The position numbers and the translations under genes were made by a program. Positions 1 to 6,244 of a DNA stretch of 6,897 nucleotides are shown here, piece after piece. Source of the DNA: Acutalibacter sp. GTDB taxonomy: Bacteria; Bacillota; Clostridia; Oscillospirales; Acutalibacteraceae. Position 1 is the stretch's first letter. Each line of letters starts with the position of its first letter. The stretch spans positions 1-6,897 of the forward strand of contig JAAWSH010000088.1 of NCBI GenBank assembly GCA_022801475.1. The letters run 5' to 3'. The notes under the pieces were generated by a model. That model saw only the letters and a list, made by a program, of their open reading frames with translations. It did no database searches and had not been told where the DNA came from.

Positions 1-270
1 GAGACCGAGCAGGCCCAGGAGAACAAAAAGGCCCTGGACGGCCGCCAGGTGAAGATCTACGCCCGGGCGGGCCAGGGTGGTAAGCTCTTCGGCTCGGTGA
101 CCTCTAAGGAGCTGGCCGAGGAGATTGGCCGCCAGTACGGCATTGAGGTGGACAAGCGCAAGGTGGTGCTGGACGGGGATATTAAAGCTTTTGGCACTTA
201 TTCCTTTGATGTGAAGTTCTATAACGGCATCATTGCCAATATGAGCGTGGCAGTATGCGAGCAAGAGTAA
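1..270 (+). CDS. rplI: 50S ribosomal protein bL9, C-terminal part (5' end outside window)
   Basis: Reading frame 1 is open from the first base and ends at TAA 268-270, giving 89 residues. bL9 is usually about 148 residues, so roughly the first 60, including the N-terminal rRNA-binding domain, lie before the window. What remains is the end of the long connecting helix (ETEQAQENKKALDG) and the C-terminal domain, recognisable by GGKLFGSVT, then SKELAEEI, GIEVDKRKV and the closing beta strands FDVKFYNGIIANMSVAV. bL9 binds 23S rRNA near the base of the L1 stalk and helps maintain reading-frame fidelity. The in-frame GTG at 49 (VKIYARAG) is an internal valine codon, not a start, because the family homology continues upstream of it. 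dnaB follows on the same strand after 161 bp, as in many Firmicutes. Confidence 0.95.
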   Translation, partial: ETEQAQENKKALDGRQVKIYARAGQGGKLFGSVTSKELAEEIGRQYGIEVDKRKVVLDGDIKAFGTYSFDVKFYNGIIANMSVAVCEQE

Positions 271-280
271 ACATTTGACC

Positions 281-316
281 CACTTCGCGGGCGCGCGAAA
301 AGCCGCGCACCGCGTG
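281..316 (+). other. GC-rich stem-loop between rplI and dnaB
   Basis: GCGG 287-290 plus GCGCG 291-295 pair with CGCGC 304-308 and CCGC 310-313, with A309 bulged and an eight-base loop CGAAAAGC. CAC 281-283 can add three pairs with GTG 314-316 across a TTC bulge. It sits 11 bp after the rplI stop. The bases after it (TTGTGTAG) are not a proper U tract, so it is a poor match to an intrinsic terminator. It could stabilise the rplI mRNA 3' end, pause polymerase, or be a weak terminator. The remainder of 271-431 holds no ORF with a ribosome binding site. A smaller hairpin (GCGGC 367-371 with GCCGC 380-384) lies downstream. Confidence 0.55.
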
Positions 317-328
317 TTGTGTAGCCGG

Positions 329-345
329 TAAGGCGAGCTAAGGCG
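329..345 (+). repeat. Tandem TAAGGCG direct repeat, 10-bp period
   Basis: TAAGGCG occurs at 329-335 and again at 339-345, so the copies start exactly 10 bp apart, about one helical turn. A partial third copy (AAGGCG) lies at 364-369. The spacing is what a protein binding one face of DNA would need, but two seven-base copies in GC-rich DNA can also arise by chance. No promoter could be placed near it. Confidence 0.35.
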
Positions 346-416
346 TGGGCAGTGCCCTTTTCAAAGGCGGCAGGGCTTCGCCGCTGGCCGCTGATTACTT
401 CGTGATGATTTTTAAG

Positions 417-430
417 AGAGGAGGCCCTCT
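417..430 (+). promoter_or_regulatory. dnaB ribosome binding site inside a small hairpin
   Basis: AGGAGG at 419-424 lies 7 nt before the ATG at 432 and decides the dnaB start. AGAGG 417-421 can pair perfectly with CCTCT 426-430 around a four-base loop AGGC, so the Shine-Dalgarno sequence itself forms half of the stem and the loop. Such a five-pair stem may modestly limit initiation; whether it does so is inference. Confidence 0.6.
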
Positions 431-431
431 G

Positions 432-1817
432 ATGGACTACGACCAGGCCAGCTACTTAAACACCCAGGCCCAGCCTGGAATGCAGATGCCCTTTAGCGAA
501 GAGGCCGAGCAGTCCGTGCTGGGGGCCGTGCTGCTGGACCCCCAGTGCCTTTCTACCGTGGCGGAGATTCTGCCCCGGGCCGAGTACTTCTACGGGGTAA
601 ACAACCAGCTGATCTATGGCGCCATGCTGGAAATGTACACCCTGGGCCAGCCGGTGGATTTTGTCACCGTGCTGGAAAAGCTGCGGGAAGTAAAGGAATT
701 CGACCGGGAGACTGGCCGGGGCTATTTGGTCAAGCTGGCCCAGCTGGTGCCTTCCATTAGCAATGTGGAGGTATATGCCAATATTGTCCGGGACCGCTTC
801 GATATGCGGACCCTGATGCAGGCCGCCCGGGAGATTCTGGACGACGCCAATACTGGGGCTGAGGATTCCTCTTTGCTACTGGACTCGGCGGAGCAGCGTA
901 TTTACGACATCCGCCGGGGCAAGGCCATGAAGGGCCTACAGCCTATTAAGGAGATTTTGCTGGATACCTTTGACCGGCTGGACCGGCTGAATTCGGCGGA
1001 CAGCGACCAGTACAAGGGTATTCCCACAGGCATTGGCCTTTTAGACTCCACCATCACGGGCCTGAACCGTTCGGACCTGATCATCCTGGCGGCCCGGCCC
1101 GGCGTGGGAAAGACCAGTTTTGGGCTGAATATTGCCCGGCACGCCTCGATCAAGTCACGCCGGCGGGTGGCCTTTTTCTCCTTGGAAATGGCTAAGGAGC
1201 AGCTTTCCTCCCGGCTGCTTTCCACCGAGGCCTCGGTAGAGGGTACAAAGCTGCGCAGCGGCGAGCTGGATAAGGCGGAGTGGACCCGGCTTATTGAGGC
1301 GGGGGACATTCTTAGCCGGGCGGACCTGTACTTTGACGACACCCCGGGCATCACTGTGCCGGAGATACGGGCAAAGGTGCGCAGGCTGAAGAACGTGGAC
1401 CTGGTGATCATTGACTACTTGCAGCTGATGAGCGGCACCAAACGCACGGACAACCGAGTGAACGAGGTCAGCGAGATCACCCGCACCCTGAAGATTATGG
1501 CCAAGGAGCTGGATGTACCGGTTATTGCCATGTCCCAGCTGCGGAGGCCTGGGGACCGGTCCAAGGACCACCGGCCGGGGCTTTCTGAATTGCGGGACTC
1601 GGGCTCTATCGAGCAGGACGCGGACATTGTGATTTTCCTGCACCGGGAGGCTTATAACGCGGCCAGCGAGGGAGGACAGGTGACAGAGGACATGGATACC
1701 AGCGCGGCGGAGATCATCGTGGCGAAAAACCGCCACGGGGCCACGATTGATATTCCGGTGCATTGGCAGCCGGAGTATATGCGCTTTACTTCTCGGGATG
1801 TAACCCGGGAGATATAG
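432..1817 (+). CDS. dnaB: Replicative DNA helicase DnaB (B. subtilis DnaC equivalent)
   Basis: 461 residues from ATG 432; family members are usually 440-470. This hexameric 5'-3' helicase unwinds the replication fork and recruits primase. The N-terminal domain (about residues 19-125) starts with the typical PFSEEAEQSVLGAVLLDP. The RecA-like C-terminal domain begins near KGIPTGIGLLD (195-205). Walker A is ARPGVGKTS (221-229), the catalytic glutamate is in FSLEM (E252), Walker B is LVIIDYLQLM (324-333), motif H3 glutamine is Q369 in MSQL, motif H4 is LRDSGSIEQDADIV (387-400), and the arginine finger is R434 in AKNRHG. An in-frame GTG at 345 would add 29 residues unlike the family and lacks a ribosome binding site, so I reject it. 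The Walker A variant (usual ARPSMGKT) and RRPGDR after the SQL motif (usual S-R-x-x-E-x-R) depart from the commonest forms; length is conserved and no key residue is missing. Confidence 0.97.
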   Translation: MDYDQASYLNTQAQPGMQMPFSEEAEQSVLGAVLLDPQCLSTVAEILPRAEYFYGVNNQLIYGAMLEMYTLGQPVDFVTVLEKLREVKEFDRETGRGYLVKLAQLVPSISNVEVYANIVRDRFDMRTLMQAAREILDDANTGAEDSSLLLDSAEQRIYDIRRGKAMKGLQPIKEILLDTFDRLDRLNSADSDQYKGIPTGIGLLDSTITGLNRSDLIILAARPGVGKTSFGLNIARHASIKSRRRVAFFSLEMAKEQLSSRLLSTEASVEGTKLRSGELDKAEWTRLIEAGDILSRADLYFDDTPGITVPEIRAKVRRLKNVDLVIIDYLQLMSGTKRTDNRVNEVSEITRTLKIMAKELDVPVIAMSQLRRPGDRSKDHRPGLSELRDSGSIEQDADIVIFLHREAYNAASEGGQVTEDMDTSAAEIIVAKNRHGATIDIPVHWQPEYMRFTSRDVTREI

Positions 1818-2009
1818 GAGGAAAGGGACGCCGGGCGAAAAGTGGGGGCCCGCTCCTTTAGGTAAGTAATATTTGGTTTTCGAGAAGGGCTCCTACTGGG
1901 GGCTTCCCTCTCCTGGCGCCGGCTTTTTAAGGTCAAGACATAGAGCGCCAAGTCATAGCTAGTCTCGTCTGTCCATGAAGCCGGCGGGCCCCGGGTGAGA
2001 ACACTTCCA

Positions 2010-2030
2010 TTCCTTGGGGCCGCCAAGGAA
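2010..2030 (+). other. Perfect 8-bp stem-loop in the dnaB-tilS gap
   Basis: TTCCTTGG 2010-2017 is perfectly complementary to CCAAGGAA 2023-2030, with a five-base loop GGCCG. The following bases (CCGGAGAG) are not T-rich, so it is not an intrinsic terminator. It lies directly 3' of the proposed three-way fold and could be its closing domain or a separate leader element. Confidence 0.7.
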
Positions 2031-2047
2031 CCGGAGAGTCGCCCCGC

Positions 2048-2080
2048 CTCGGCTGGTTCGCGGCCAGAGAGAATGCTCTG
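2048..2080 (+). other. Two adjoining short hairpins in the dnaB-tilS gap
   Basis: CTC 2048-2050 and GGCTG 2051-2055 pair with CGGCC 2061-2065 and GAG 2067-2069 (A2066 bulged, one G-T pair) around the loop GTTCG. CAGAG 2065-2069 can instead pair with CTCTG 2076-2080 around AGAATG. The segment 2065-2069 is shared, so the full forms exclude each other, although shortened versions could stack side by side. Confidence 0.45.
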
Positions 2081-2123
2081 TATCCACTCTTTGCCACCAG
2101 TAGACGTTTACTCCCGCACCCAG

Positions 2124-2145
2124 CCAGGAGAATTAGTTCTCCTGG
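2124..2145 (+). other. Perfect 9-bp stem-loop upstream of tilS
   Basis: CCAGGAGAA 2124-2132 and TTCTCCTGG 2137-2145 form a perfect nine-pair stem with a four-base loop TTAG. It contains AGGAG in its 5' arm, but no start codon follows at a useful distance, so this is not a ribosome binding site. It lies 66 bp before the tilS ATG. No T run follows. A smaller GC hairpin (GCGCC 2162-2166 with GGCGC 2169-2173) sits between it and the tilS Shine-Dalgarno sequence. Confidence 0.7.
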
Positions 2146-2211
2146 AACTCATTTCTCACTGGCGCCCCGGCGCTGTTCTGCTCCATACCAAACCCGTTAG
2201 GAGGGAAAACC

Positions 2212-3564
2212 ATGCCCAGCCTTTTGTCTGCCGCCCGCGCCCAGCTGCTGCCCCCTGCCGGACGGCTGGTAGTGGGGTTTTCCGGCGGGGCGGATTCCAC
2301 AGCTTTGGCCCACTGGCTGATGGGCCAGGCAGAGCCTGGGCGCATCCTTTTGGCCCATGTGAACCACGGCCTGCGGGGAGAGGAGGCCCACCGGGACCAG
2401 GCCTTTGCCCAGGCCTTTGCCGCCCGGTGGGGGCTGGCCATCCGGGTGCTGGAGGCCGACGTGGCCGCTCTGGCCAAAAAGCGGGGCCAGGGACTGGAGG
2501 ATTGTGGCCGGCAGGTGCGGTACCAGTTTTTTCACCAGCTGGCTCCAGGGCGGGAGGACCGTATCTTAACGGCCCATAACGCGGAGGACAACGCGGAGAC
2601 CCTGCTGCTGAATCTGTGCCGGGGCGCGGCGCTGGAGGGGCTGTGCGGCATCCCGGAGGTAAGGGGGAAAATCCTGCGTCCTCTATTAGGAGTGAGCCGA
2701 GAGGAGATTGAGGCCTATTGCGCCCAAAACGGTCTGGACTTTGTGACAGACAGTTCTAACCTGACGGACAGCTATGCCCGCAACCGGCTGCGGCACCAGG
2801 TGATGCCTGTGCTAAAGGCGCTGAACCCCCGGTTTGTCCAGGCGGCGGGGCAGACAGCGGAGCTCTTGAGCGCGGATAGGGAGTATCTGCGGGGAGAGGC
2901 CAGGCAGCTGCTGGAAAAGGCGAAAACCAGCGGCGGACTGGAGGCCGCCCCTCTGCGGGAGGCCCCAGGGCCTCTAAGCAGCCGGGCCCTAAAGCTCTTT
3001 TTGGAAGAGGAGGGCTGCGGGCGGCTGGAAAAAAAGCACCTGGACCAGGCCCTGGCAGTGCTGGCCCGGGGCGGCGGCATGGACCTGCCCGGGGGCCTTT
3101 GGCTGCGGTGCGCCCAGGGAATGCTCTCTGTGGGGAAAAAAGAGGACCCCGGGGGCTTCTGCTTTCCGGCAAAACTGGGAGAAAACCCCCTGCCTGGGGG
3201 AAAAATTTTGGTTTTGAGCAAAAAACTGCGGTCGGAAACAGAAAATCAGCAAAAAATTAAAAATTTGTTATTCAAAAACGCGTTGGACTATGATATAATG
3301 ACAGGAACTTTAGTGTTGCGTTCCCGCCGCCCTGGCGACCGGTTTGCCCCAGCGGGACGGGGAATTTCCAAGCCCCTAAAGCAGATCTTTCAGGAAAACC
3401 GGACGCCTGCCGCCCGGCGGGACAGCCTGCCGCTGCTGGAATGCGGGGGCAGGCTGGTCTGGTGTCCAGGAGCCGGGGTGGCAGAGGGCTTTCAGGTTAC
3501 GGAAAAGACCCGGGTTGTATTGGCAGTAGAATGGACTGAGGGACAAGGAGAGGGTATTGAATGA
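2212..3564 (+). CDS. tilS: tRNA(Ile)-lysidine synthetase TilS
   Basis: 450 residues, typical for the long two-domain form. TilS uses ATP to attach lysine to C34 of the CAU-anticodon tRNA-Ile, changing its decoding from AUG to AUA; it is cytosolic and normally essential. The N-terminal PP-loop domain shows SGGADS (24-29), HVNHGLRG (49-56), AHNAEDNAET (121-130; the Firmicutes variant of AHHxDDQxET) and DSSNLTDSYARNRLRH (180-195). The C-terminal TilS domain carries LRSRRPGDRF (369-378), GISKPLKQIF (384-393) and a final WCPGAGVAEGF. ATG 2212 has AGGAGG at 2199-2204, 7 nt upstream. The TGA stop overlaps the hpt start. The 394-bp gap before it suggests its own promoter, but I could not place one. 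An A/T-rich stretch of the coding sequence, about 3240-3300, contrasts with the GC-rich remainder and contains a likely promoter. Confidence 0.96.
   Translation: MPSLLSAARAQLLPPAGRLVVGFSGGADSTALAHWLMGQAEPGRILLAHVNHGLRGEEAHRDQAFAQAFAARWGLAIRVLEADVAALAKKRGQGLEDCGRQVRYQFFHQLAPGREDRILTAHNAEDNAETLLLNLCRGAALEGLCGIPEVRGKILRPLLGVSREEIEAYCAQNGLDFVTDSSNLTDSYARNRLRHQVMPVLKALNPRFVQAAGQTAELLSADREYLRGEARQLLEKAKTSGGLEAAPLREAPGPLSSRALKLFLEEEGCGRLEKKHLDQALAVLARGGGMDLPGGLWLRCAQGMLSVGKKEDPGGFCFPAKLGENPLPGGKILVLSKKLRSETENQQKIKNLLFKNALDYDIMTGTLVLRSRRPGDRFAPAGRGISKPLKQIFQENRTPAARRDSLPLLECGGRLVWCPGAGVAEGFQVTEKTRVVLAVEWTEGQGEGIE
3251..3300 (+). promoter_or_regulatory. Predicted intragenic sigma-A promoter in tilS, facing hpt-ftsH
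   Basis: TATAAT at 3294-3299 is preceded by TG at 3291-3292, giving a perfect extended -10 (TGATATAAT). A 17-bp spacer leads back to TTCAAA at 3271-3276, four of six matches to TTGACA. Immediately upstream, 3251-3266 is a run of A and T bases in the place of an UP element. Transcription would start near 3306, about 255 nt before hpt. The same codons encode YDIMTG at TilS residues 360-365, so part of the match may come from protein conservation. Direction and position would let hpt and ftsH be expressed apart from tilS. Confidence 0.6.
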
Positions 3565-4115
3565 TGGAAGAAAAAAGTATGCTGGAGGACATTGAACGGG
3601 AACTCTTTACAAAAGAGGAGCTGGCGGCCATTGTTTCCCGTATGGGACGGGAGATTAGCTGGGACTACCGGGGAAAGAACCTTTTGATGGTCAGCGTCTT
3701 AAAGGGTTCGGTGGTGTTTATGGCAGACCTGATGCGGGCGGTCACCGTACCGGCTGGCATTGACTTTATGGTAGTTTCCAGTTATGGCAAGGGGGCAAAA
3801 ACCAGCGGCGTGGTGAAGATTGTGCTGGACCTGAACATCCCCCTGGAAAACTATGACCTGCTGATTGTGGAGGACATTCTGGACAGCGGCAAAACCCTGC
3901 ACTACCTGATGGATGTACTGCGGGCCAGAAACCCCAGAAGCATAAAAATATGTACCCTGTTCGACAAGCCCGAGCGCCGGGAAGCGGACGTGAACCCCGA
4001 CTATGTGGGGGCCCGTATACCGGACGCCTTTATTGTGGGCTATGGGCTGGACTACGCGGAAAAATACCGCAACCTGCCGTTTGTGGGGGTGTTAAAGCCC
4101 CAGGTGTACGAATAA
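3561..4115 (+). CDS. hpt: Hypoxanthine(-guanine) phosphoribosyltransferase
   Basis: 184 residues, normal for bacterial enzymes of this family, which convert hypoxanthine or guanine plus PRPP to IMP or GMP in purine salvage. The PRPP-binding loop VEDILDSGKTL is at 103-113, the loop I segment LKGS at 47-50, the flexible-loop SSYG at 73-76, and the purine-binding region includes DKPERR (135-140) and PDAFIVGYGLDYAEKYRNLP (154-173). The ATG at 3561 overlaps the tilS TGA as ATGA, indicating translational coupling; a second ATG follows at once at 3564. AAGGAG at 3545-3550 gives 10 nt to the first ATG and 13 to the second, favouring the first. Position between tilS and ftsH matches the Firmicutes gene often named hprT. 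In B. subtilis HprT is a ppGpp target and has been reported to work with TilS in activating ftsH. Confidence 0.95.
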   Translation: MMEEKSMLEDIERELFTKEELAAIVSRMGREISWDYRGKNLLMVSVLKGSVVFMADLMRAVTVPAGIDFMVVSSYGKGAKTSGVVKIVLDLNIPLENYDLLIVEDILDSGKTLHYLMDVLRARNPRSIKICTLFDKPERREADVNPDYVGARIPDAFIVGYGLDYAEKYRNLPFVGVLKPQVYE

Positions 4116-4150
4116 ACGGCGGCGGGGCGGATAAGTTAATTTATATATTT

Positions 4151-4167
4151 AGGAGGGCAAATCTTTG
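4151..4167 (+). promoter_or_regulatory. ftsH ribosome binding site and TTG start
   Basis: AGGAGG at 4151-4156 is followed by 8 nt and TTG 4165-4167, which is in frame with the whole FtsH protein. No in-frame ATG or GTG lies near enough to serve. An out-of-frame ATG begins at 4169, 12 nt from the Shine-Dalgarno sequence, and opens a frame of only 19 codons ending at 4228. Confidence 0.85.
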
Positions 4168-6168
4168 GATGGCAATAATGGCAGGAAACTGCGAAACTTG
4201 CTGCTGTATATCGGGATACCGGTGGTAGTACTGTTTATCATCATCTTCCTGTTCAGCAACAGGGTCCCACAGGGGGCAGCGTACAAGTACTCTGATATAC
4301 TAAACTATTTTGAGACGGGCCGGGTCACCGAGTACTCGCTGAACCTGGGTACTGGCGAAATGGTGCTAAGGCTGGATGACCAAACCACCGTGGGTTTTGT
4401 TATGCCCAGCGTGGACCTGTTTTATCGGGATGCTGGAGACGACATAGAGGCCTATAACGCCGCCCACCCGGACAAGAAGATGGTCCAGGATATTAGCCGC
4501 CCGGCAGAGACCAGCTGGCTGATCAGTCTTTTGCCCACGCTAATTCTTTTTGGCGGGCTCATCTTCTTCTGGGTGTTTATGATGCGGCACCTGGGCGCGG
4601 CCGGGGGCGGCGACAAGCAGATGAACTTCGGCAAGGCCAAGATTAAGCAAATCAGCGACGAAAAGCGCCGCACCACCTTTGCGGATGTGGCCGGGGCCGA
4701 CGAGGAAAAAGAAGAGCTGCGGGAGATTGTGGAGTTTTTGAAGAGTCCTGGCAAGTTCAATTCCTTGGGCGCACGCATCCCAAAGGGGGTGCTGCTGGTG
4801 GGCCCTCCCGGCACGGGTAAAACCCTGCTGGCCCGGGCTGTGGCCGGCGAGGCCGGGGTGCCCTTTTTCTCCATTTCCGGTTCGGACTTTGTAGAGATGT
4901 TTGTGGGCGTGGGCGCGTCCCGGGTGCGGGACCTGTTTGAAAAGGCCAAGAAGAACCACCCCTGTATTATCTTCATCGATGAGATCGACGCTGTGGGCCG
5001 CCAGCGGGGCGCAGGCCTAGGCGGCGGCCATGACGAGCGGGAGCAGACCCTAAACCAGCTGCTGGTAGAGATGGACGGCTTTGGGGCCAACGAGGGCGTC
5101 ATTATGATCGCGGCCACCAACCGCCCGGATATTCTGGACCCGGCGCTGATGCGTCCCGGGCGCTTTGACCGCCAGGTGATGGTGGGCCATCCGGACATTA
5201 AGGGCCGGGAGGAGATTTTGCGGGTGCATGCCAAGGGCAAGCCCCTGGCCCCAGACGTGGTGCTTTCCACCATTGCCAAGAGCACGGCGGGCTTTACCGG
5301 CGCGGACCTGGAGAACCTTTTGAACGAGGCGGCCCTGCTGGCGGCCCGAAAGAACCTGAAAGCCATTACCATGACGGAGATTGAGGAGGCCACCATTAAG
5401 GTGGTGGTGGGAACCGAGAAGAAGAGCCGGGTGATGAGCGAGAAGGAGAAGAAGCTGACCGCCTACCATGAAGCGGGCCACGCCCTGGCCACCTACTACT
5501 GCGAGAGCCAGGACCCGGTGCATCAGATCTCCATCATCCCCCGGGGTATGGCGGGGGGCTATACCATGCACCTGCCCACCGAGGACCGGTCTTACCAGAG
5601 CCGCAACGAGATGCGGGAGAACCTGGTGGTGCTGCTGGGCGGCCGGGTAGCCGAGGCCCTGGTGTTGGATGACATTTCCACAGGGGCCAGCAATGATATT
5701 GAGCGGGCCACGAAGATTGCCCGGGCTATGGTTACCAAATATGGCATGAGCGAAAAGCTGGGGCCCATTAGCTATGGGTCTGATGGGTCCAACCCCTTCT
5801 TGGGCAAGGAGATGGGGCATATCAGCAACTACTCCGAGCGCACGGCCAGCGAGATTGACGAGGAAATACAAGGCATTATCTCCGAGGCCTATGCAAAAAC
5901 AGAGAAGATCCTCAGTGATCACATCGACGAGCTGCACAGGCTGGCCGGGGTGCTGTATGAGAAGGAAAAGCTGGACGCGGAGGAGTTCCAGCAGGTGATG
6001 GGCGGCACGCTGCTGCCCAGCGCTGGAAGCGTGCAGGCCCTGGAGGCCGGCGGGAACCAAGAAAGCGGCGGTGCGCAAGAAGCGGGCGGAGGCCTGGGAG
6101 AGGGCGCGGACGTTTTGCCAGAAGAGGACCCGGAACAGCCCGAGCCTTCTGGGGAAGAACAGGAATAA
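4165..6168 (+). CDS. ftsH: ATP-dependent zinc metalloprotease FtsH
   Basis: 667 residues from a TTG start. FtsH is a membrane-anchored hexameric AAA protease that extracts and degrades damaged membrane proteins and short-lived cytosolic regulators. Two membrane segments are visible at about 11-30 and 118-140, with an extracytoplasmic domain between. The AAA domain has Walker A GPPGTGKT (213-220), the pore aromatic in MFVG (F246), Walker B IIFIDEID (268-275) and the second region of homology with arginine fingers in RPGRFDR (330-336). The protease domain has the zinc site HEAGH (435-439), with D511 in STGASNDI as the likely third ligand. From about 615 an acidic tail rich in Gly, Glu, Gln and Pro replaces recognisable fold; such tails vary between species. 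ftsH lies 49 bp after hpt and is the last gene before the terminator. TATATT at 4144-4149 has no -35 partner, so I infer read-through from upstream. Confidence 0.97.
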   Translation: MDGNNGRKLRNLLLYIGIPVVVLFIIIFLFSNRVPQGAAYKYSDILNYFETGRVTEYSLNLGTGEMVLRLDDQTTVGFVMPSVDLFYRDAGDDIEAYNAAHPDKKMVQDISRPAETSWLISLLPTLILFGGLIFFWVFMMRHLGAAGGGDKQMNFGKAKIKQISDEKRRTTFADVAGADEEKEELREIVEFLKSPGKFNSLGARIPKGVLLVGPPGTGKTLLARAVAGEAGVPFFSISGSDFVEMFVGVGASRVRDLFEKAKKNHPCIIFIDEIDAVGRQRGAGLGGGHDEREQTLNQLLVEMDGFGANEGVIMIAATNRPDILDPALMRPGRFDRQVMVGHPDIKGREEILRVHAKGKPLAPDVVLSTIAKSTAGFTGADLENLLNEAALLAARKNLKAITMTEIEEATIKVVVGTEKKSRVMSEKEKKLTAYHEAGHALATYYCESQDPVHQISIIPRGMAGGYTMHLPTEDRSYQSRNEMRENLVVLLGGRVAEALVLDDISTGASNDIERATKIARAMVTKYGMSEKLGPISYGSDGSNPFLGKEMGHISNYSERTASEIDEEIQGIISEAYAKTEKILSDHIDELHRLAGVLYEKEKLDAEEFQQVMGGTLLPSAGSVQALEAGGNQESGGAQEAGGGLGEGADVLPEEDPEQPEPSGEEQE

Positions 6169-6174
6169 GCGACC

Positions 6175-6216
6175 AAAAAGGACCTGCCGTGAACAGCGCG
6201 GCAGGGCCTTTGTTGT
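6175..6216 (+). terminator. Intrinsic terminator after ftsH
   Basis: CCTGCCG 6183-6189 pairs perfectly with CGGCAGG 6199-6205 around the nine-base loop TGAACAGCG. After one A-G mismatch, GG 6180-6181 pairs with CC 6207-6208 and AAA 6177-6179 with TTT 6209-6211, ending in TTTGTTGT. An A run on the 5' side means the reverse strand also resembles a terminator. It begins 7 bp after the ftsH stop and closes the tilS-hpt-ftsH unit. Confidence 0.88.
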
Positions 6217-6218
6217 GA

Positions 6219-6244
6219 GGGGAAGAGGACCGGCCAGCTTCCCC
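6219..6244 (+). other. Second stem-loop, leader of the topoisomerase gene
   Basis: GGGGAAG 6219-6225 is perfectly complementary to CTTCCCC 6238-6244, with a 12-base loop. CCTTGGT follows rather than a U tract, so it is not a typical terminator. It lies between the ftsH terminator and the ribosome binding site AAGGAG (6255-6260) of the next gene. Its loop repeats the 5' arm of the terminator (AGGACC plus GCC). Confidence 0.6.

Larger units (their letters stand above)
1828..2145 (+). ncRNA. Putative structured RNA or long structured leader of tilS
   Basis: The 394 bp between dnaB and tilS contain no credible gene but many perfect complementary segments. GGGGCC 1845-1850 pairs with GGCCCC 1987-1992. 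CGCCGGCTT 1917-1925 pairs with AAGCCGGCG 1978-1986, directly adjacent on the 3' strand, so the two helices could stack. Between them GAG 1882-1884, AGGG 1886-1889 and CTCC 1890-1893 fold back on GGGG 1899-1902, CCCT 1906-1909 and CTC 1910-1912. Inside the second helix AGAC 1936-1939 and TAG 1941-1943 pair with CTA 1959-1961 and GTCT 1962-1965. Further hairpins follow at 2010-2030, 2048-2080 and 2124-2145. No U tract ends the region, so it may be transcribed into tilS. I do not recognise the family with certainty. It lacks tmRNA, RNase P, SRP RNA and T-box hallmarks, and the three-way junction is unlike the rod of 6S RNA. By size and clostridial range the raiA-motif RNA is a possible but unproven match. 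Exact ends are uncertain. Confidence 0.5.

Noticed and set aside
275..303. TTGACC as a -35 box for dnaB
   Set aside because: The -10 position at 17 bp reads AAAAGC and neighbouring spacings are no better; the segment also lies in the GC-rich hairpin.
345..431. Upstream GTG start for dnaB adding 29 residues
   Set aside because: The extension is unlike DnaB N-termini and lacks a ribosome binding site, while ATG 432 has AGGAGG at ideal distance.
1882..1928. Intrinsic terminator after dnaB (hairpin then TTTTT at 1924-1928)
   Set aside because: The hairpin ends at 1912, eleven bases before the T run, and the bases between belong to another perfect helix (1917-1925 with 1978-1986).
1652..2026. 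124-codon antisense ORF covering the dnaB end and part of the gap
   Set aside because: It covers both dnaB antisense and the inverted-repeat region, with no domain. Any conservation is better explained by a structured RNA on the + strand.
2051..2065. GGTTCGCGGCC as the T arm of a tRNA or tmRNA
   Set aside because: It lacks the conserved GGTTCGANTCC pattern, and no acceptor stem, anticodon arm or CCA end fits around it.
1995..2579. 194-codon + strand ORF spanning the tilS start
   Set aside because: It runs out of frame through the first 370 bases of tilS, is Pro/Gly/Arg-rich as expected of a shadow frame, and has no good ribosome binding site. The short open part from ATG 2073 is not convincing as a leader peptide.
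4144..4149. TATATT as a -10 box just before ftsH
   Set aside because: The -35 position 17 bp upstream is GGCGGG, and the A/T stretch is more simply an unstructured ribosome-binding region.
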